Positions 48,006 through 60,817 of a stretch of 64,000 nucleotides of DNA are shown piece after piece (within the stretch, counting starts at the first letter, position 1; each line of letters opens with the position of its first letter). The notes beneath the pieces are model-generated. The model was not told the origin of the DNA. It saw only the letters and a list, made by a program, of their open reading frames with translations, and did no database searches. The DNA is from Glebionis coronaria (taxonomy: Eukaryota > Streptophyta > Magnoliopsida > Asterales > Asteraceae). The translations under genes and the position numbers were made by a program. The stretch lies in assembly GCA_025667525.1 (NCBI GenBank), contig CM046874.1, positions 425,218,400 through 425,282,399 on the forward strand, read 5' to 3'.

Positions 48006-48308
48006 TGATATTCAGATTTTGCTAGGTTCAATTTTACTCTCGATATCCTCTCGAATTGATCTAGGTCTTAAGTGGAATGATTGTCCTTGGTTACTAAATA
48101 AAGGGGTTGGGTTTTCTAGTCTAATAAAAAATGGAAATGAAAGTTTAAATCAAAGGCAATTACTTTAATTATGATTATGATTAACAAAAACTTGGTTGAA
48201 AATTTAAAGTGCAAATTAAAATTAAAGTTAACATGTAAATTGTGAAATATGAGTGGAGAAATAGTAAAACAACAACAATAAATCAGTAACTTTAAAATAC
48301 CCAAAATT

Positions 48309-48650
48309 CAGAACTTTAAACCTTGATTCGGAACTAACTGATTCGGAAGATACTATTCACTCATCCGGAACTTGCCCATTCGGAACATACTCATTCGGAA
48401 CTTAATGGCTGATTCGGAACTTTCCGAATGAATGTTCATTCGGAACTTGCTGGATCGGAAGTTGCTGATTCGGAACCTTCAGATTGATTCGGAACTTTCC
48501 GAATGAAAAGGTTGATTCGGAACTTCTCCTTGATTCGGAAGTTTGAAACTTCCGAATGAAAGTGACTTGATGCGGAACTTAAAGACTGATTCGGAACCTT
48601 CCGAATGACTACTTCATTCGGAACTTTTTGTCTTGATTCGGAAGTTCTGA
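48309..48650. repeat. TTCGGAA-motif cluster in the Athila 3' LTR
   Basis: About 13 TTCGGAA and 4 inverted TTCCGAA copies in 340 bp, mostly as GATTCGGAAC or CATTCGGAAC, with irregular spacing. Near-copies such as CATCCGGAAC and GGATCGGAAG also occur. Confidence 0.95.
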
Positions 48651-49076
48651 AACCCAGTTACAGTAGCAGAAAAGCGAAGAACACGGAACAAGGGTTTAAA
48701 TCAAAATCAAATCAAATACTTAAAAAGAATTTACCAAATTAAACACAAATCATTTAGACATCATAGGCAACGAATCCCACTAATAAAAACACAAATCCAA
48801 ACAACTTTTGAAGATCAAATCAAGAAAAATAAAACTTAATAACTTGAAGATAAAGATGATGATGAACAAGATGAAATGAAAGATTAAACAAGAACTTAGT
48901 ATTGAATGATTGATGTTTTGACAAGATGAAACAAAAATTAAAATTACAAGATTAAAGAACTAAAGATAAAAATCACCAATCACCCTAGTGGTGATGGTGT
49001 TATACGAACCAGGAGAAAGAGTGGGGAGGAAGAAAGAAAAACTTCAAAAAAACTCCTCTAAAATGTGTGAGGGGAA

Positions 49077-49090
49077 GGCTATTTATAGCC
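49077..49090 (-). promoter_or_regulatory. TATA box in the Athila 3' LTR
   Basis: The - strand reads GGCTATAAATAGCC, a palindrome-flanked TATA, repeated at 58428-58441 in the other LTR. Confidence 0.6.
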
Positions 49091-49532
49091 TTGTCCTTTG
49101 GTTGGTGAGTGGGCTTTCTCCCGTTCTTCTTGTCTTTTCGTCTTTTCAGAAAAGTTTCCGTTTTCGATTCTGATTCGGGATTTGTCGTCGATTAAATTCA
49201 ACTCGTCTTTTAATTTCTTCGTTTAAAGGACTTGAGTTTCTTCGACTTAGATAAATCTTCCATCTTTGGTCCTTTTCTTCGATAAATCTTCGAATAGGCC
49301 CAGTGACTTCAAATCTTTTGCATCTCTTGGACAATAGCCTTTATTTTGAGTCTTTTTCTTCAGTAAAACCCGTACAATCCCATGTTTTCTTCAATAATCA
49401 TCCGGTTGGCTCTGAAAACACAATAAACACAAAAACCACGCATAATTCCAAACAAATGATATTAAATACGTGTTTTGGTCTCGTTTTAGCCCGAATTAAG
49501 TGGTAAAAGGATGGGTGTTTACACACCTATCA

Positions 49533-49547
49533 AATCCCCTACACTTA
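49533..49547 (-). other. Polypurine tract of the complete Athila element
   Basis: The - strand reads TAAGTGTAGGGGATT directly before the TGATAGG LTR start. Similar tracts recur upstream at 51081, 51138 and 51359. Confidence 0.75.
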
Positions 49548-51466
49548 ACCATTGCCATGCCCTCATGCAATGCTTAGTGATAAAGCAATTTTACACTTTT
49601 CTCATAATTAATCAACCTTGGCCTTATTTAAATTCTACTAAACAAAAATTTAAAGAAATGAAACTTCAAAGGTAACAAAGGGATAGAAAACCATTTTCAC
49701 TTGAAAATAGCTACATGGAAATAACTTGTAGAGAAATCGATGACTTACATTAGGGCTTTGGTGCTGCGAAGATTTATCACCCTCAAGTTTCACGTTCCCC
49801 AAACTAAGCTTAAAAACGAGATCATTGTTATTATAAGGTAGCAATTCAAACACTTACACACATGGCTTAATTAAATGCTTAAACTCCCTTATTCCTAGGT
49901 GTATCTCTTATATTTTATTTTTGTCTTAGAATGATCATGAAGATGCATTTTTGGACTTATTTCGATAGTCTATTAGGGCTGAAAGCAAAGTAGGACGATT
50001 TGATCAATAGTTAGCTAAAGGACAAAATCTCTTAAAACTGCTTCTCGGGATATCAAAAAGTTCATATCTTGGCATAACTTGGTTCACGATTTGAGACCTT
50101 TCTCGGGCCGATATTTGGCATGTACTTCATACTTCATATCTTCGAGAGACGTTCTTGAGATAATGGTCTTCTCATCATAATAGAGTTTTCTTCACTTGGA
50201 GACTTTTGAGGGGTACTCCAACTTTGTTGACCACGACTTCATGATTATTTCTTCAATCTCTAATTGGGATTTTGAGATACAACGATCCGCCTCCTTTTCG
50301 GACTTGGATCTATTTATCCTCATACCTTGTTAGGGTCTTTTCGGATAGACTTCTCCATGATCTTTATGGGAGTTGATTGCTTTTCGTCGTGAGTCTTGAT
50401 CCTTCATATTGACTTTAGGAATAATGCTTTTCACATCACTTTGGATCTTCAGCAATAAAATTGAATCCTCATGCCTTGTTAGGGCCTTTTCGGACTCGCC
50501 AATCTTCGCGCCCCGCTTCATAAGTTATGCCTTGGCTATGAACTCTTATCATTACCGAGCAACTTTTAAACGATCTTGGGCTAGAAGCTAAGTAACTTTT
50601 CAAATCGTAAGACCTTACTTATTGCAGATAAATTATTAGCAAGTGATGGGAGAATAGGCAAATAATTACACCAAGTGAGCTTGCGTAAGAATACCGACTT
50701 ATAATTGACTCTATCATTTCTCGTCCTCCACAATTTAAAATCTCAAGTAATGAGACTCGTGGACACTTAGCCTAATAAACCAATTAAGGTCTACATGGTT
50801 AAGGATACTAGCTAGAATAAACTTGGATAAGTTTATTCGGGTTGAGTCAAAATAAACGCAACGGGCCTAATATGTCAGTGATTTCTAAACTAGCTATACT
50901 ACTTATTAATATTTTTGACTTTATTGCGGGATATATACATATGAAAGCAACGATAAAAATTTTAAAATTACGACTAAATGGCCAAAGTTAATTAAAAATT
51001 TGAAAAATGTTGAAAAATAGGATTTCCTGGTTAAATGAAGGCATTTACATGGAAAAGTCCACTTAAAACTTCGATAGAAGTCCCCCCTGCACTTAAGATA
51101 AACATTGTCCTCAATGTTTAAGCATGTGGGAAAAGGTTCCCCTACACTTATGACATTGTGCACATTGGTTAACTCAAGTTAAGGAAGAGACGACTAAAGT
51201 GATCAATTTCAAATGTGAGTATGAAGAAAATTGAATCACGATAGTTGAGAGATAGAACCGGATTTCGGATAAACACGGGAGCACGGTTCTTCAAAGATTC
51301 CAAGAGTGCACTTATCCCTGTAATCACATCACCACACAAAGGCAAACACATATAGAAGTCCCCCCTACACTTAGGGGATTAAAACATACAAGGATAGATA
51401 CTCGGGCTGCCTCCCGAGGAGCGCTTGTTTTTGATAACCGAGTCCCGAGCCTGACTCGACCCAAAA
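49548..51466 (-). other. Athila region between pol and 3' LTR, no envelope-like gene
   Basis: About 1.9 kb where some Athila relatives carry an envelope-like frame. Only frames of 80 codons or fewer are present and none looks real. Three extra purine tracts lie at 51081-51096, 51138-51150 and 51359-51376. The same stretch recurs at 58899-60817. Confidence 0.7.
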
Positions 51467-54400
51467 TTAGTTCATGGGGAACGTGGTGAGGGATGGAATC
51501 ACCTCCTGAGAGGTGTCCTCACCAAAGTACAACTTCACTCGTTGGCCATTCACCTTAAAATTTGGTCCATTAGGTTGAGCGAGCTCGAGAGTACCATATG
51601 GAAAAATTTGGGCAATGGTGAATGGGCCGGACCAACGAGATTTGAGCTTTCCCGAGAAGATTTTCAACTGAGAGTTAAAAAGTAAGACTTTGTCTCCAAC
51701 ATGGAACTCTCGGTTTTTGATCTTGGAGTCGTGAATGAGCTTAGTTCTTTCCTTATAGATCAAAGAATTTTCATAAGCCTCATTCCGAAGTTCATTCAGC
51801 TCATTGAGTTGGATCTTGCGTAGGTCACCGGCTTTGTTTATATCAAAATTAGCCCACTTCAAGGCCCAATAAGCCTTGTGCTCCAACTCAATGGGGAGGT
51901 GGCACGCTTTCCCGTACACAAGACGATAAGGCGTACAGCCGATCGGGGTCTTGTAAGCAGTACGGAAAGCCCACAAAGCATCATCTAATTTATCAGCCCA
52001 TGAGGCACGATGCTCTCCCACGGTCCTTTCAAGAATTCGCTTCAGCCCTCGGTTGGATATTTCAGCCTGGCCATTAGTTTGTGGGTGGTAGGCTGTGGAA
52101 AGACGATGATTTACACCGTACTTAGCCATGACTCGAGCAAATTGATCATTGCAGAAATGAGTCCCACGGTCACTAATAATGGCGCGAGGCACACCGAATC
52201 TAGCGAATAGAGCCTTCAAAAAGTTACAAACCACCCTTGCGTCATTAGTAGGCAAAGCTTTGGCTTCAACCCACTTCGAAACGTAGTCAACGGCTACAAG
52301 GATGTATTTGTTTCCTTTAGACGAAGGGAATGGCCCCATAAAGTCGATACCCCAAACATCAAAAATTTCACACTCTTGAATAAAATTCTGAGGCATCTCG
52401 TCTTTATGTGTGATTTTGCCTTGCTTTTGGCAAACATCACATCGTTTGACCATATCGTGAGCGTCACGGTATATGGAGGGCCAATAAAATCCCGAATCAA
52501 ACACTTTCTTAGCGGTGTAGTTGGGACCAAAGTGACCACCGGTGGGTCCTTTGTGGCAAGCATCAAGGATGTCCGACGCTGCCGGTCCATCAACACATCG
52601 GCGAATTATCAGATCAGCACATTGTTTGAATAGGTAAGGGTCGTCCCAAAAGTAAGTCTTAATGTCGGTGAAGAACTTCTTCTTTTGTTGGGACGTCAAC
52701 CCTTCCTTGAGAATTCCACCCGCCAAGTAGTTTGCAAAGTCCGCAAACCACGGGGTTTCATTCGGCTTCGAGTTTATAGACATTAAGGTCTCCAAGGGAA
52801 AAGAATCATTGATTTCTTTGGTCGGATGATCCCCTTGGTATGGATCCTCAAGTCTACTAAGATGGTCCGCGGCTAAGTTTTCTGCTCCTTTTTTATCGCG
52901 GATGTCGATTTTAAATTCCTGGAGCAGCAAAACCCAGCGAAGAAGTCTTGGTTTGGAATCTTGCTTTGTCAACAAGTACTTCAACGCGGAATGATCGGTG
53001 TACACAATGGTGGTAGAAAGGACAAGATAGGGGCGGAATTTTTCAAAAGCATAGACAACGGCTAAAAGCTCTTTTTCGATTGTCGTATAATGCAATTGTG
53101 CCCCAGTCATTGTCTTGCTAGCGTAATAGATTGGTTGGAAGTGTTTATTCACTCTTTGTCCAAGAACCGCTCCAATAGCAAAATCACTAGCATCGCACAT
53201 CAACTCAAAAGGCAGTTCCCAATTAGGGGTAACTAAGACGGGTGCCTTAGTTAGCTTATCCTTAAGCGAGTTGAAGGCTTCAAGACACTCTTTAGAGAAG
53301 ATAAAAGGAGTATCTTTCTCTAAGAGGTGGGTCATCGGGCGAGCGATTTGCGAAAAATCTTTGATGAATCGACGGTAAAAGCCCGCATGACCCAAGAAAC
53401 TTCTCACACCCTTCACAGTTGAAGGTGGAGGCAACTTTGCTATAACATCAACTTTAGCACGGTCTACTTCAAGACCGGCTTTCGAAATCTTATGTCCAAG
53501 CACGACGCCTTCTTTTACCATAAAATGGCATTTTTCCCAATTTAGAACAAGGCGAGTGTCTTCGCACCGCTTTAGCATACGTTCTAAATTGGCAAGGCAA
53601 GATGAGAAGGAATCCCCGAAGACCGAGAAATCATCCATGAAGACTTCCATGGTTTGTTCAACCATGTCATGGAAGATAGCTAACATACACCTTTGGAAAG
53701 TCCCGGGCGCATTACATAAGCCAAAAGGCATTCTTTTGTAAGCGAAAGTGCCATAGGGACAAGTGAATGTAGTCTTCTCTTGATCTTGGGGATCGATGGG
53801 TATTTGAAAATAACCCGAGAAACCATCAAGAAAGCAGTAATATTCATTACCGGCTAATCGTTCAAGCATTTGGTCCATGAAAGGTAGAGGGAAATGATCC
53901 TTTCTCGTGGCATCATTGAGTTTGCGGTAGTCTATACAAACTCTCCACCCAGTAACGAGACGAGTGGGAATCAACTCGTTGTGTTCATTGGGAACAACAG
54001 TTATTCCGCCCTTCTTGGGCACACAATGGATTGGACTAACCCACAGTGAATCCGAAATAGGGTAAATCATACCCGCATCAAGAAGTTTGATAACCTCTGT
54101 TTTGATGACTTCATGTATTTTTGGATTCACCCTTCGTTGGCTTTGAATAGTGGGCTTATAGTCGTCCTCCATGAGAATTTTGTGCGTGCAGAAGTGAGGA
54201 TCAATTCCACGAATATCCGAGATTTTCCACGCAATAGCCTTCTTGTGAGCTTTCAACACAGCAACGAGGCGAGTCTTCTCTTCATCTTTGAAATCCGTTG
54301 CAATAATGACGGGTGACTTCTTGTTGTCGTCAAGGAACACGTACTCGAGATGAGGCGGCAACTCCTTAAGTTCCAAATCCGGAGGATTTTCGACGGGAGG

Positions 54401-57142
54401 CGTTTTCAAAGTCGTGGCATCGATAGCGATAACCGTGGGAGACGGGGGCGAAGGATTGTCTTCGGTGAGAAGATTGTCAAAGAAACTCATATCTTCATCC
54501 CCCTCGGTGGGAGAATCATTAGTAGCTAAATTCACATCTCCCATGGCATCTTCAAGATTGTTCCAGAATAAATCACTATCTCCAAATAGAGACAACGATG
54601 AATCAATGGAGGACACGGTCTCAACAGTGGGAAGAGAGGTAGGAATACTTTTGCAAGCATCATTAAAGTGTTCTTCACAAGCCTCATCAAGAACGTCAAT
54701 ACAATTAATGCTCTCATACGAATACGGCTGTTTAGACAACTTTCCCATGTTGAAGACTACTTTGTCGTCACCCACTCTCATGATAAGCTCTCCGGCTTCA
54801 ACATCAATGAGAGTGCGACCGGTCCTCAAGAATGGACGACCAACAATAAGTGGCACACGGGGGTCCATCTCGTAGTCGACGACAACAAAATCAGCAGGGA
54901 ATGTGAATTTGTCGACTCCTACGATGACATCTTCGGCTATCCCCACTGGATAAGCAACCGTACGGTTGGCCAATTCCAAAGTCATTTTAGTGGGGACTAG
55001 CTCTGGGAGAGATAATTGCTTCCAAACACTTAGAGGCATGAGATTAATACTGGCACCTAGATCGGCTAGGGCCATGCAATTCTCTACTCCCGGGAAATTG
55101 CAAGGGATAAGAAAACGACCCGGATCACCAAGCTTGGTTGGCAATTTCCTTAAGAGCACTGCAGAGCAGTTCTCATTAAGTTGGGTGTTGGCAATGTCGA
55201 GGAGCTTTTCCTTGTCGCTCAGAAGGTCTTTAAACATTTTGGCGTATTTGGGCATGTGAGCGAGAGCCTCAGCGAAGGAGATATTGAAATTCAGTTGTTT
55301 AAACATTTTAAGAAAGTTAGAAACCTGAATATCATCCTTGCTCTTTTGCTTCTCTTTCCTCAACCTAGAAGGATAAGGTATGTTGGAAGAAGAGGAAGTC
55401 TTTGGGAGTATAGGATCACTCACAACCACGGGTGGAGGAGGGGTAGAAAGAAGAGGTGGAGAAATTGGAGAAGGATGAGGAATAGGAGCAGGCGACTCGT
55501 TCTCCTTAGTCACAACCACCGGTGGAGGTATAGGAAGCTCGGGTTCCTTGGTACCTTTACCACTTCGAGTGGTGATTGCTTTCATCTCCCCTCTTGGGTT
55601 CGCAACGGTGTTATTCGGAAGAGTACCCGAAGAAGAGGGTTGACTACTTTGGAAGAAACTAGCCATCATGTTCCTCAGATCATTCGTCTGGCTATCCAAC
55701 GTATTTCTCATGTCAGCTCGCAAATCATTTCCTTGCTTGACCAAGTCTGCCTTCAAATTGCGCACTTCCTCTTGGAGATTTCCCACTATCACATCATTGG
55801 TCCTCATATAGGTGGCGACCTCTTGGTGTAGTGCAGTGTTGGTTTGGTTGGAAGGAGCATTGTATGCAGGTGGTTGGTAAGCAGGTTGTTGGTATACTTG
55901 ATTGTTACGTTGAGGTGGTTGTTGCTGCTTGTGAGGTGGGATATATGGTTGTCGAGGTTGTTGTTGTTGAGTAGGGCGGTTAAGGTTTTGTTGTTGGTTT
56001 GGGTTGGTTGGAGGAAAGCCAGGTGGTGAAAGATAGTTGTTGCTGCGGTAGCTAAGCAAGTTACGGTCACCTTGAGGTCTAGCTTGATAAGCAGGTTGTT
56101 GGTAGGTGCCATATGCCGCATTCACATTCTCAGCAGGGTAATCTTGGGTGGCAGTACAAGTTGTGTAAGAATGGGGACCACCGCATATCTCACAAGGTTG
56201 GCTGACAGCGTTCACTTGTGCATTTTTGGCGTTGTTGCTGTTGTTGTTGCTGACGGTGTGGGTGACAAGCGATTCAAGAAGCGTAGTGATTTTGTCTAAT
56301 CGCTTGTCGCTGTCATTAGTGCTAGCACTAGCAACATTGGTCCTAACACTCTTGGTTTGCACACGAGATTTGTTCTCAATGATGTCCCAAGCAGCATTGG
56401 AAGTCTTAGCCAATAAATTACCCCCCGAGGCACTATTCAGTGAATCTTGGTCACTCATGCTTAAACCATTGTAAAAAGTATTAATTTGATGTACTTTGGT
56501 AAAACCATGTTGTGGGCATTTTCTCAAAAGATCTTTAAAACGATCCCAAGATTCACTGAATGACTCATCGTACTTTTGTTCAAAGTTTATAATCTCATTC
56601 CGCAAAGCGGTAGTACGAGAGGGTGGAAAAAAGTAGTTGATAAACTTTGTTTCCAAATCCGTCCACGAGAGAATACTCTGTGGCGGTTCCTTAGCAAGCC
56701 AATGCCGGGCTTGTCCCTCTAAAGAAAAGGGAAAAAGTTGTAACCTTATCACTTCTTGTGAAACTCCATTGAACTTGACCGTGTTAGTGAGTTGTAGAAA
56801 TCTCTTGATATGGTCGTGTGGGTCATCAATGGTGCGTCCCAAGAACGGTTGAGCAGATACCATCTGGATAAAGCCTGACTTGAGCTCGAAATTGTTGGCG
56901 GCAATTGGAGGGATGACAATTGGATCCGTGTTGCCATCAACATGAGCTTGCAGCAATTCAATCATTGGGCGATTATCCGGAAGGTGCTCATTGTTGTTGT
57001 TATTATTCATGTTGTTGAAAGGCGGGTTGTTGTTGTTATTATTGTTGTTCGGAGGTGGTATGTTATTGTTGTTTTGTACACCAGCCATGTCTAGGTTATC
57101 GAGAGGCTCGGGCTCTTGATAAGACGTGGATCGAGTGCGCAT
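51467..57142 (-). CDS. Athila gag-pol polyprotein, 1891 residues, intact frame
   Basis: The - strand ATG at 57142 lies about 200 bp after the primer site, and the frame is open to 51467. After an Asn-rich start comes gag (LEGQARHWL near residue 145; [11 protein letters not shown]), then a CCHC knuckle ([13 protein letters not shown], about 317). A Pro-rich spacer follows. The protease has [11 protein letters not shown] (about 694). RT has [11 protein letters not shown] and FMDDFSVFG (about 1170), and RNase H has CDASDFAIG (about 1320). Integrase has its HHCC zinc region (about 1527-1570) and a DDE core with [15 protein letters not shown] and [10 protein letters not shown] (about 1599-1693). 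There is no chromodomain. Together with the tRNA-Asp primer site this is the Athila/Tat group. All catalytic motifs look intact, so this copy could supply enzymes. Confidence 0.95.
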   Translation of the reverse strand: MRTRSTSYQEPEPLDNLDMAGVQNNNNIPPPNNNNNNNNPPFNNMNNNNNNEHLPDNRPMIELLQAHVDGNTDPIVIPPIAANNFELKSGFIQMVSAQPFLGRTIDDPHDHIKRFLQLTNTVKFNGVSQEVIRLQLFPFSLEGQARHWLAKEPPQSILSWTDLETKFINYFFPPSRTTALRNEIINFEQKYDESFSESWDRFKDLLRKCPQHGFTKVHQINTFYNGLSMSDQDSLNSASGGNLLAKTSNAAWDIIENKSRVQTKSVRTNVASASTNDSDKRLDKITTLLESLVTHTVSNNNSNNAKNAQVNAVSQPCEICGGPHSYTTCTATQDYPAENVNAAYGTYQQPAYQARPQGDRNLLSYRSNNYLSPPGFPPTNPNQQQNLNRPTQQQQPRQPYIPPHKQQQPPQRNNQVYQQPAYQPPAYNAPSNQTNTALHQEVATYMRTNDVIVGNLQEEVRNLKADLVKQGNDLRADMRNTLDSQTNDLRNMMASFFQSSQPSSSGTLPNNTVANPRGEMKAITTRSGKGTKEPELPIPPPVVVTKENESPAPIPHPSPISPPLLSTPPPPVVVSDPILPKTSSSSNIPYPSRLRKEKQKSKDDIQVSNFLKMFKQLNFNISFAEALAHMPKYAKMFKDLLSDKEKLLDIANTQLNENCSAVLLRKLPTKLGDPGRFLIPCNFPGVENCMALADLGASINLMPLSVWKQLSLPELVPTKMTLELANRTVAYPVGIAEDVIVGVDKFTFPADFVVVDYEMDPRVPLIVGRPFLRTGRTLIDVEAGELIMRVGDDKVVFNMGKLSKQPYSYESINCIDVLDEACEEHFNDACKSIPTSLPTVETVSSIDSSLSLFGDSDLFWNNLEDAMGDVNLATNDSPTEGDEDMSFFDNLLTEDNPSPPSPTVIAIDATTLKTPPVENPPDLELKELPPHLEYVFLDDNKKSPVIIATDFKDEEKTRLVAVLKAHKKAIAWKISDIRGIDPHFCTHKILMEDDYKPTIQSQRRVNPKIHEVIKTEVIKLLDAGMIYPISDSLWVSPIHCVPKKGGITVVPNEHNELIPTRLVTGWRVCIDYRKLNDATRKDHFPLPFMDQMLERLAGNEYYCFLDGFSGYFQIPIDPQDQEKTTFTCPYGTFAYKRMPFGLCNAPGTFQRCMLAIFHDMVEQTMEVFMDDFSVFGDSFSSCLANLERMLKRCEDTRLVLNWEKCHFMVKEGVVLGHKISKAGLEVDRAKVDVIAKLPPPSTVKGVRSFLGHAGFYRRFIKDFSQIARPMTHLLEKDTPFIFSKECLEAFNSLKDKLTKAPVLVTPNWELPFELMCDASDFAIGAVLGQRVNKHFQPIYYASKTMTGAQLHYTTIEKELLAVVYAFEKFRPYLVLSTTIVYTDHSALKYLLTKQDSKPRLLRWVLLLQEFKIDIRDKKGAENLAADHLSRLEDPYQGDHPTKEINDSFPLETLMSINSKPNETPWFADFANYLAGGILKEGLTSQQKKKFFTDIKTYFWDDPYLFKQCADLIIRRCVDGPAASDILDACHKGPTGGHFGPNYTAKKVFDSGFYWPSIYRDAHDMVKRCDVCQKQGKITHKDEMPQNFIQECEIFDVWGIDFMGPFPSSKGNKYILVAVDYVSKWVEAKALPTNDARVVCNFLKALFARFGVPRAIISDRGTHFCNDQFARVMAKYGVNHRLSTAYHPQTNGQAEISNRGLKRILERTVGEHRASWADKLDDALWAFRTAYKTPIGCTPYRLVYGKACHLPIELEHKAYWALKWANFDINKAGDLRKIQLNELNELRNEAYENSLIYKERTKLIHDSKIKNREFHVGDKVLLFNSQLKIFSGKLKSRWSGPFTIAQIFPYGTLELAQPNGPNFKVNGQRVKLYFGEDTSQEVIPSLTTFPMN

Positions 57143-57339
57143 ACACCTGCAAAAGAACGAACAAAGAAAAACAAAGCAGAAATATTTTTGGTTTTTTATT
57201 GTTTTTTTACTTTTTAGGATTTTTGAAAATTTTATATTTTTTAGTTGTTTTTGAAGATTTTCTTGAAAAAGTAACGTTCACGGGGAACGGATCCCAAAAT
57301 CCAAGTTCTACAAAAAACTTTTGATCTTAACGAGAAGAG

Positions 57340-57354
57340 CCGGCAGCGGCGCCA
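57340..57354 (-). other. Primer binding site (tRNA-Asp type)
   Basis: The - strand reads TGGCGCCGCTGCCGG, two bases after the LTR end. TGGCGCC plus a GC-rich continuation is the tRNA-Asp site typical of Athila elements. Confidence 0.85.
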
Positions 57355-57659
57355 TTTGATATTCAGATTTTGCTAGGTTCAATTTTACTCTCGATATCCT
57401 CTCGAATTGATCTAGGTCTTAAGTGGAATGATTGTCCTTGGTTACTAAATAAAGGGGTTGGGTTTTCTAGTCTAATAAAAAATGGAAATGAAAGTTTAAA
57501 TCAAAGGCAATTACTTTAATTATGATTATGATTAACAAAAACTTGGTTGAAAATTTAAAGTGCAAATTAAAATTAAAGTTAACATGTAAATTGTGAAATA
57601 TGAGTGGAGAAATAGTAAAACAACAACAATAAATCAGTAACTTTAAAATACCCAAAATT

Positions 57660-58001
57660 CAGAACTTTAAACCTTGATTCGGAACTAACTGATTCGGAAG
57701 ATACTATTCACTCATCCGGAACTTGCCCATTCGGAACATACTCATTCGGAACTTAATGGCTGATTCGGAACTTTCCGAATGAATGTTCATTCGGAACTTG
57801 CTGGATCGGAAGTTGCTGATTCGGAACCTTCAGATTGATTCGGAACTTTCCGAATGAAAAGGTTGATTCGGAACTTCTCCTTGATTCGGAAGTTTGAAAC
57901 TTCCGAATGAAAGTGACTTGATGCGGAACTTAAAGACTGATTCGGAACCTTCCGAATGACTACTTCATTCGGAACTTTTTGTCTTGATTCGGAAGTTCTG
58001 A
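57660..58001. repeat. TTCGGAA-motif cluster in the Athila 5' LTR
   Basis: Same cluster as 48309-48650, in the second LTR copy. Confidence 0.95.
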
Positions 58002-58427
58002 AACCCAGTTACAGTAGCAGAAAAGCGAAGAACACGGAACAAGGGTTTAAATCAAAATCAAATCAAATACTTAAAAAGAATTTACCAAATTAAACACAAA
58101 TCATTTAGACATCATAGGAAACGAATCCCACTAATAAAAACACAAATCCAAACAACTTTTGAAGATCAAATCAAGAAAAATAAAACTTAATAACTTGAAG
58201 ATAAAGATGATGATGAACAAGATGAAATGAAAGATTAAACAAGAACTTAGTATTGAATGATTGATGTTTTGACAAGATGAAACAAAAATTAAAATTACAA
58301 GATTAAAGAACTAAAGATAAAAATCACCAATCACCCTAGTGGTGATGGTGTTATACGAACCAGGAGAAAGAGTGGGGAGGAAGAAAGAAAAACTTCAAAA
58401 AAACTCCTCTAAAATGTGTGAGGGGAA

Positions 58428-58441
58428 GGCTATTTATAGCC
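58428..58441 (-). promoter_or_regulatory. TATA box in the shared Athila LTR
   Basis: The - strand reads GGCTATAAATAGCC. As the 5' LTR of the complete element, this is its probable promoter. Confidence 0.6.
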
Positions 58442-58883
58442 TTGTCCTTTGGTTGGTGAGTGGGCTTTCTCCCGTTCTTCTTGTCTTTTCGTCTTTTTAG
58501 AAAAGTTTCCGTTTTCGATTCTGATTCGGGATTTGTCGTCGATTAAATTCAACTCGTCTTTTAATTTCTTCGTTTAAAGGACTTGAGTTTCTTCGACTTA
58601 GATAAATCTTCCATCTTTGGTCCTTTTCTTCGATAAATCTTCGAATAGGCCCAGTGACTTCAAATCTTTTGCATCTCTTGGACAATAGCCTTTATTTTGA
58701 GTCTTTTTCTTCAGTAAAACCCGTGCAATCCCATGTTTTCTTCAATAATCATCCGGTTGGCTCTGAAAACACAATAAACACAAAAACCACGCATAATTCC
58801 AAACAAATGATATTAAATACGTGTTTTGGTCTCGTTTTAGCCCGAATTAAGTGGTAAAAGGATGGGTGTTTACACACCTATCA

Positions 58884-60817
58884 AATCCCCTACACTTAAC
58901 CATTGCCATGCCCTCATGCAATGCTTAGTGATAAAGCAATTTTACACTTTTCTCATAATTAATCAACCTTGGCCTTATTTAAATTCTACTAAACAAAAAT
59001 TTAAAGAAATGAAACTTCAAAGGTAACAAAGGGATAGAAAACCATTTTCACTTGAAAATAGCTACATGGAAATAACTTGTAGAGAAATCGATGACTTACA
59101 TTAGGGCTTTGGTGCTGCGAAGATTTATCACCCTCAAGTTTCACGTTCCCCAAACTAAGCTTAAAAACGAGATCATTGTTATTATAAGGTAGCAATTCAA
59201 ACACTTACACACATGGCTTAATTAAATGCTTAAACTCCCTTATTCCTAGGTGTATCTCTTATATTTTATTTTTGTCTTAGAATGATCATGAAGATGCATT
59301 TTTGGACTTATTTCGATAGTCTATTAGGGCTGAAAGCAAAGTAGGACGATTTGATCAATAGTTAGCTAAAGGACAAAATCTCTTAAAACTGCTTCTCGGG
59401 ATATCAAAAAGTTCATATCTTGGCATAACTTGGTTCACGATTTGAGACCTTTCTCGGGCCGATATTTGGCATGTACTTCATACTTCATATCTTCGAGAGA
59501 CGTTCTTGAGATAATGGTCTTCTCATCATAATAGAGTTTTCTTCACTTGGAGACTTTTGAGGGGTACTCCAACTTTGTTGACCACGACTTCATGATTATT
59601 TCTTCAATCTCTAATTGGGATTTTGAGATACAACGATCCGCCTCCTTTTCGGACTTGGATCTATTTATCCTCATACCTTGTTAGGGTCTTTTCGGATAGA
59701 CTTCTCCATGATCTTTATGGGAGTTGATTGCTTTTCGTCGTGAGTCTTGATCCTTCATATTGACTTTAGGAATAATGCTTTTCACATCACTTTGGATCTT
59801 CAGCAATAAAATTGAATCCTCATGCCTTGTTAGGGCCTTTTCGGACTCGCCAATCTTCGCGCCCCGCTTCATAAGTTATGCCTTGACTATGAACTCTTAT
59901 CATTACCGAGCAACTTTTAAACGATCTTGGGCTAGAAGCTAAGTAACTTTTCAAATCGTAAGACCTTACTTATTGCAGATAAATTATTAGCAAGTGATGG
60001 GAGAATAGGCAAATAATTACACCAAGTGAGCTTGCGTAAGAATACCGACTTATAATTGACTCTATCATTTCTCGTCCTCCACAATTTAAAATCTCAAGTA
60101 ATGAGACTCGTGGACACTTAGCCTAATAAACCAATTAAGGTCTACATGGTTAAGGATACTAGCTAGAATAAACTTGGATAAGTTTATTCGGGTTGAGTCA
60201 AAATAAACGCAACGGGCCTAATATGTCAGTGATTTCTAAACTAGCTATACTACTTATTAATATTTTTGACTTTATTGCGGGATATATACATATGAAAGCA
60301 ACGATAAAAATTTTAAAATTACGACTAAATGGCCAAAGTTAATTAAAAATTTGAAAAATGTTGAAAAATAGGATTTCCTGGTTAAATGAAGGCATTTACA
60401 TGGAAAAGTCCACTTAAAACTTCGATAGAAGTCCCCCCTGCACTTAAGATAAACATTGTCCTCAATGTTTAAGCATGTGGGAAAAGGTTCCCCTACACTT
60501 ATGACATTGTGCACGTTGGTTAACTCAAGTTAAGGAAGAGACGACTAAAGTGATCAATTTCAAATGTGAGTATGAAGAAAATTGAATCACGATAGTTGAG
60601 AGATAGAACCGGATTTCGGATAAACACGGGAGCACGGTTCTTCAAAGATTCCAAGAGTGCACTTATCCCTGTAATCACATCACCACACAAAGGCAAACAC
60701 ATATAGAAGTCCCCCCTACACTTAGGGGATTAAAACATACAAGGATAGATACTCGGGCTGCCTCCCGAGGAGCGCTTGTTTTTGATAACCGAGTCCCGAG
60801 CCTGACTCGACCCAAAA
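58884..60817 (-). other. Polypurine tract and 3' non-coding region of the truncated Athila copy
   Basis: It repeats 49533-51466 with only a few base changes. The polypurine tract is at 58884-58898. No gene is seen. Confidence 0.85.

Larger units (their letters stand above)
48006..49532 (-). repeat. 3' LTR of the complete Athila element
   Basis: On the - strand it begins TGATAGGTGTGTAAACACCC and ends AATATCA (inverted ends TGATA/TATCA). It is 1527 bp, with a TATA box at 49077-49090 and a cluster of TTCGGAA motifs at 48309-48650. Confidence 0.93.
57357..58883 (-). repeat. 5' LTR of the complete Athila element, shared with the truncated copy
   Basis: 1527 bp, with about three differences from 48006-49532. 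It is both the 5' LTR of the complete element and the 3' LTR of the truncated one, since a polypurine tract follows at 58884-58898 and the primer site precedes at 57340-57354. Confidence 0.93.

Noticed and set aside
48006..48031. Start of the gag C-terminal frame inside the Athila LTR
   Set aside because: It is an accidental TTG in the LTR end. The native frame continues from the missing part of gag.
27544..48650. TTCGGAA motifs as heat-shock elements
   Set aside because: Heat-shock elements need GAA and TTC blocks spaced by two bases. Here TTC and GAA are one base apart, so the match is not canonical.
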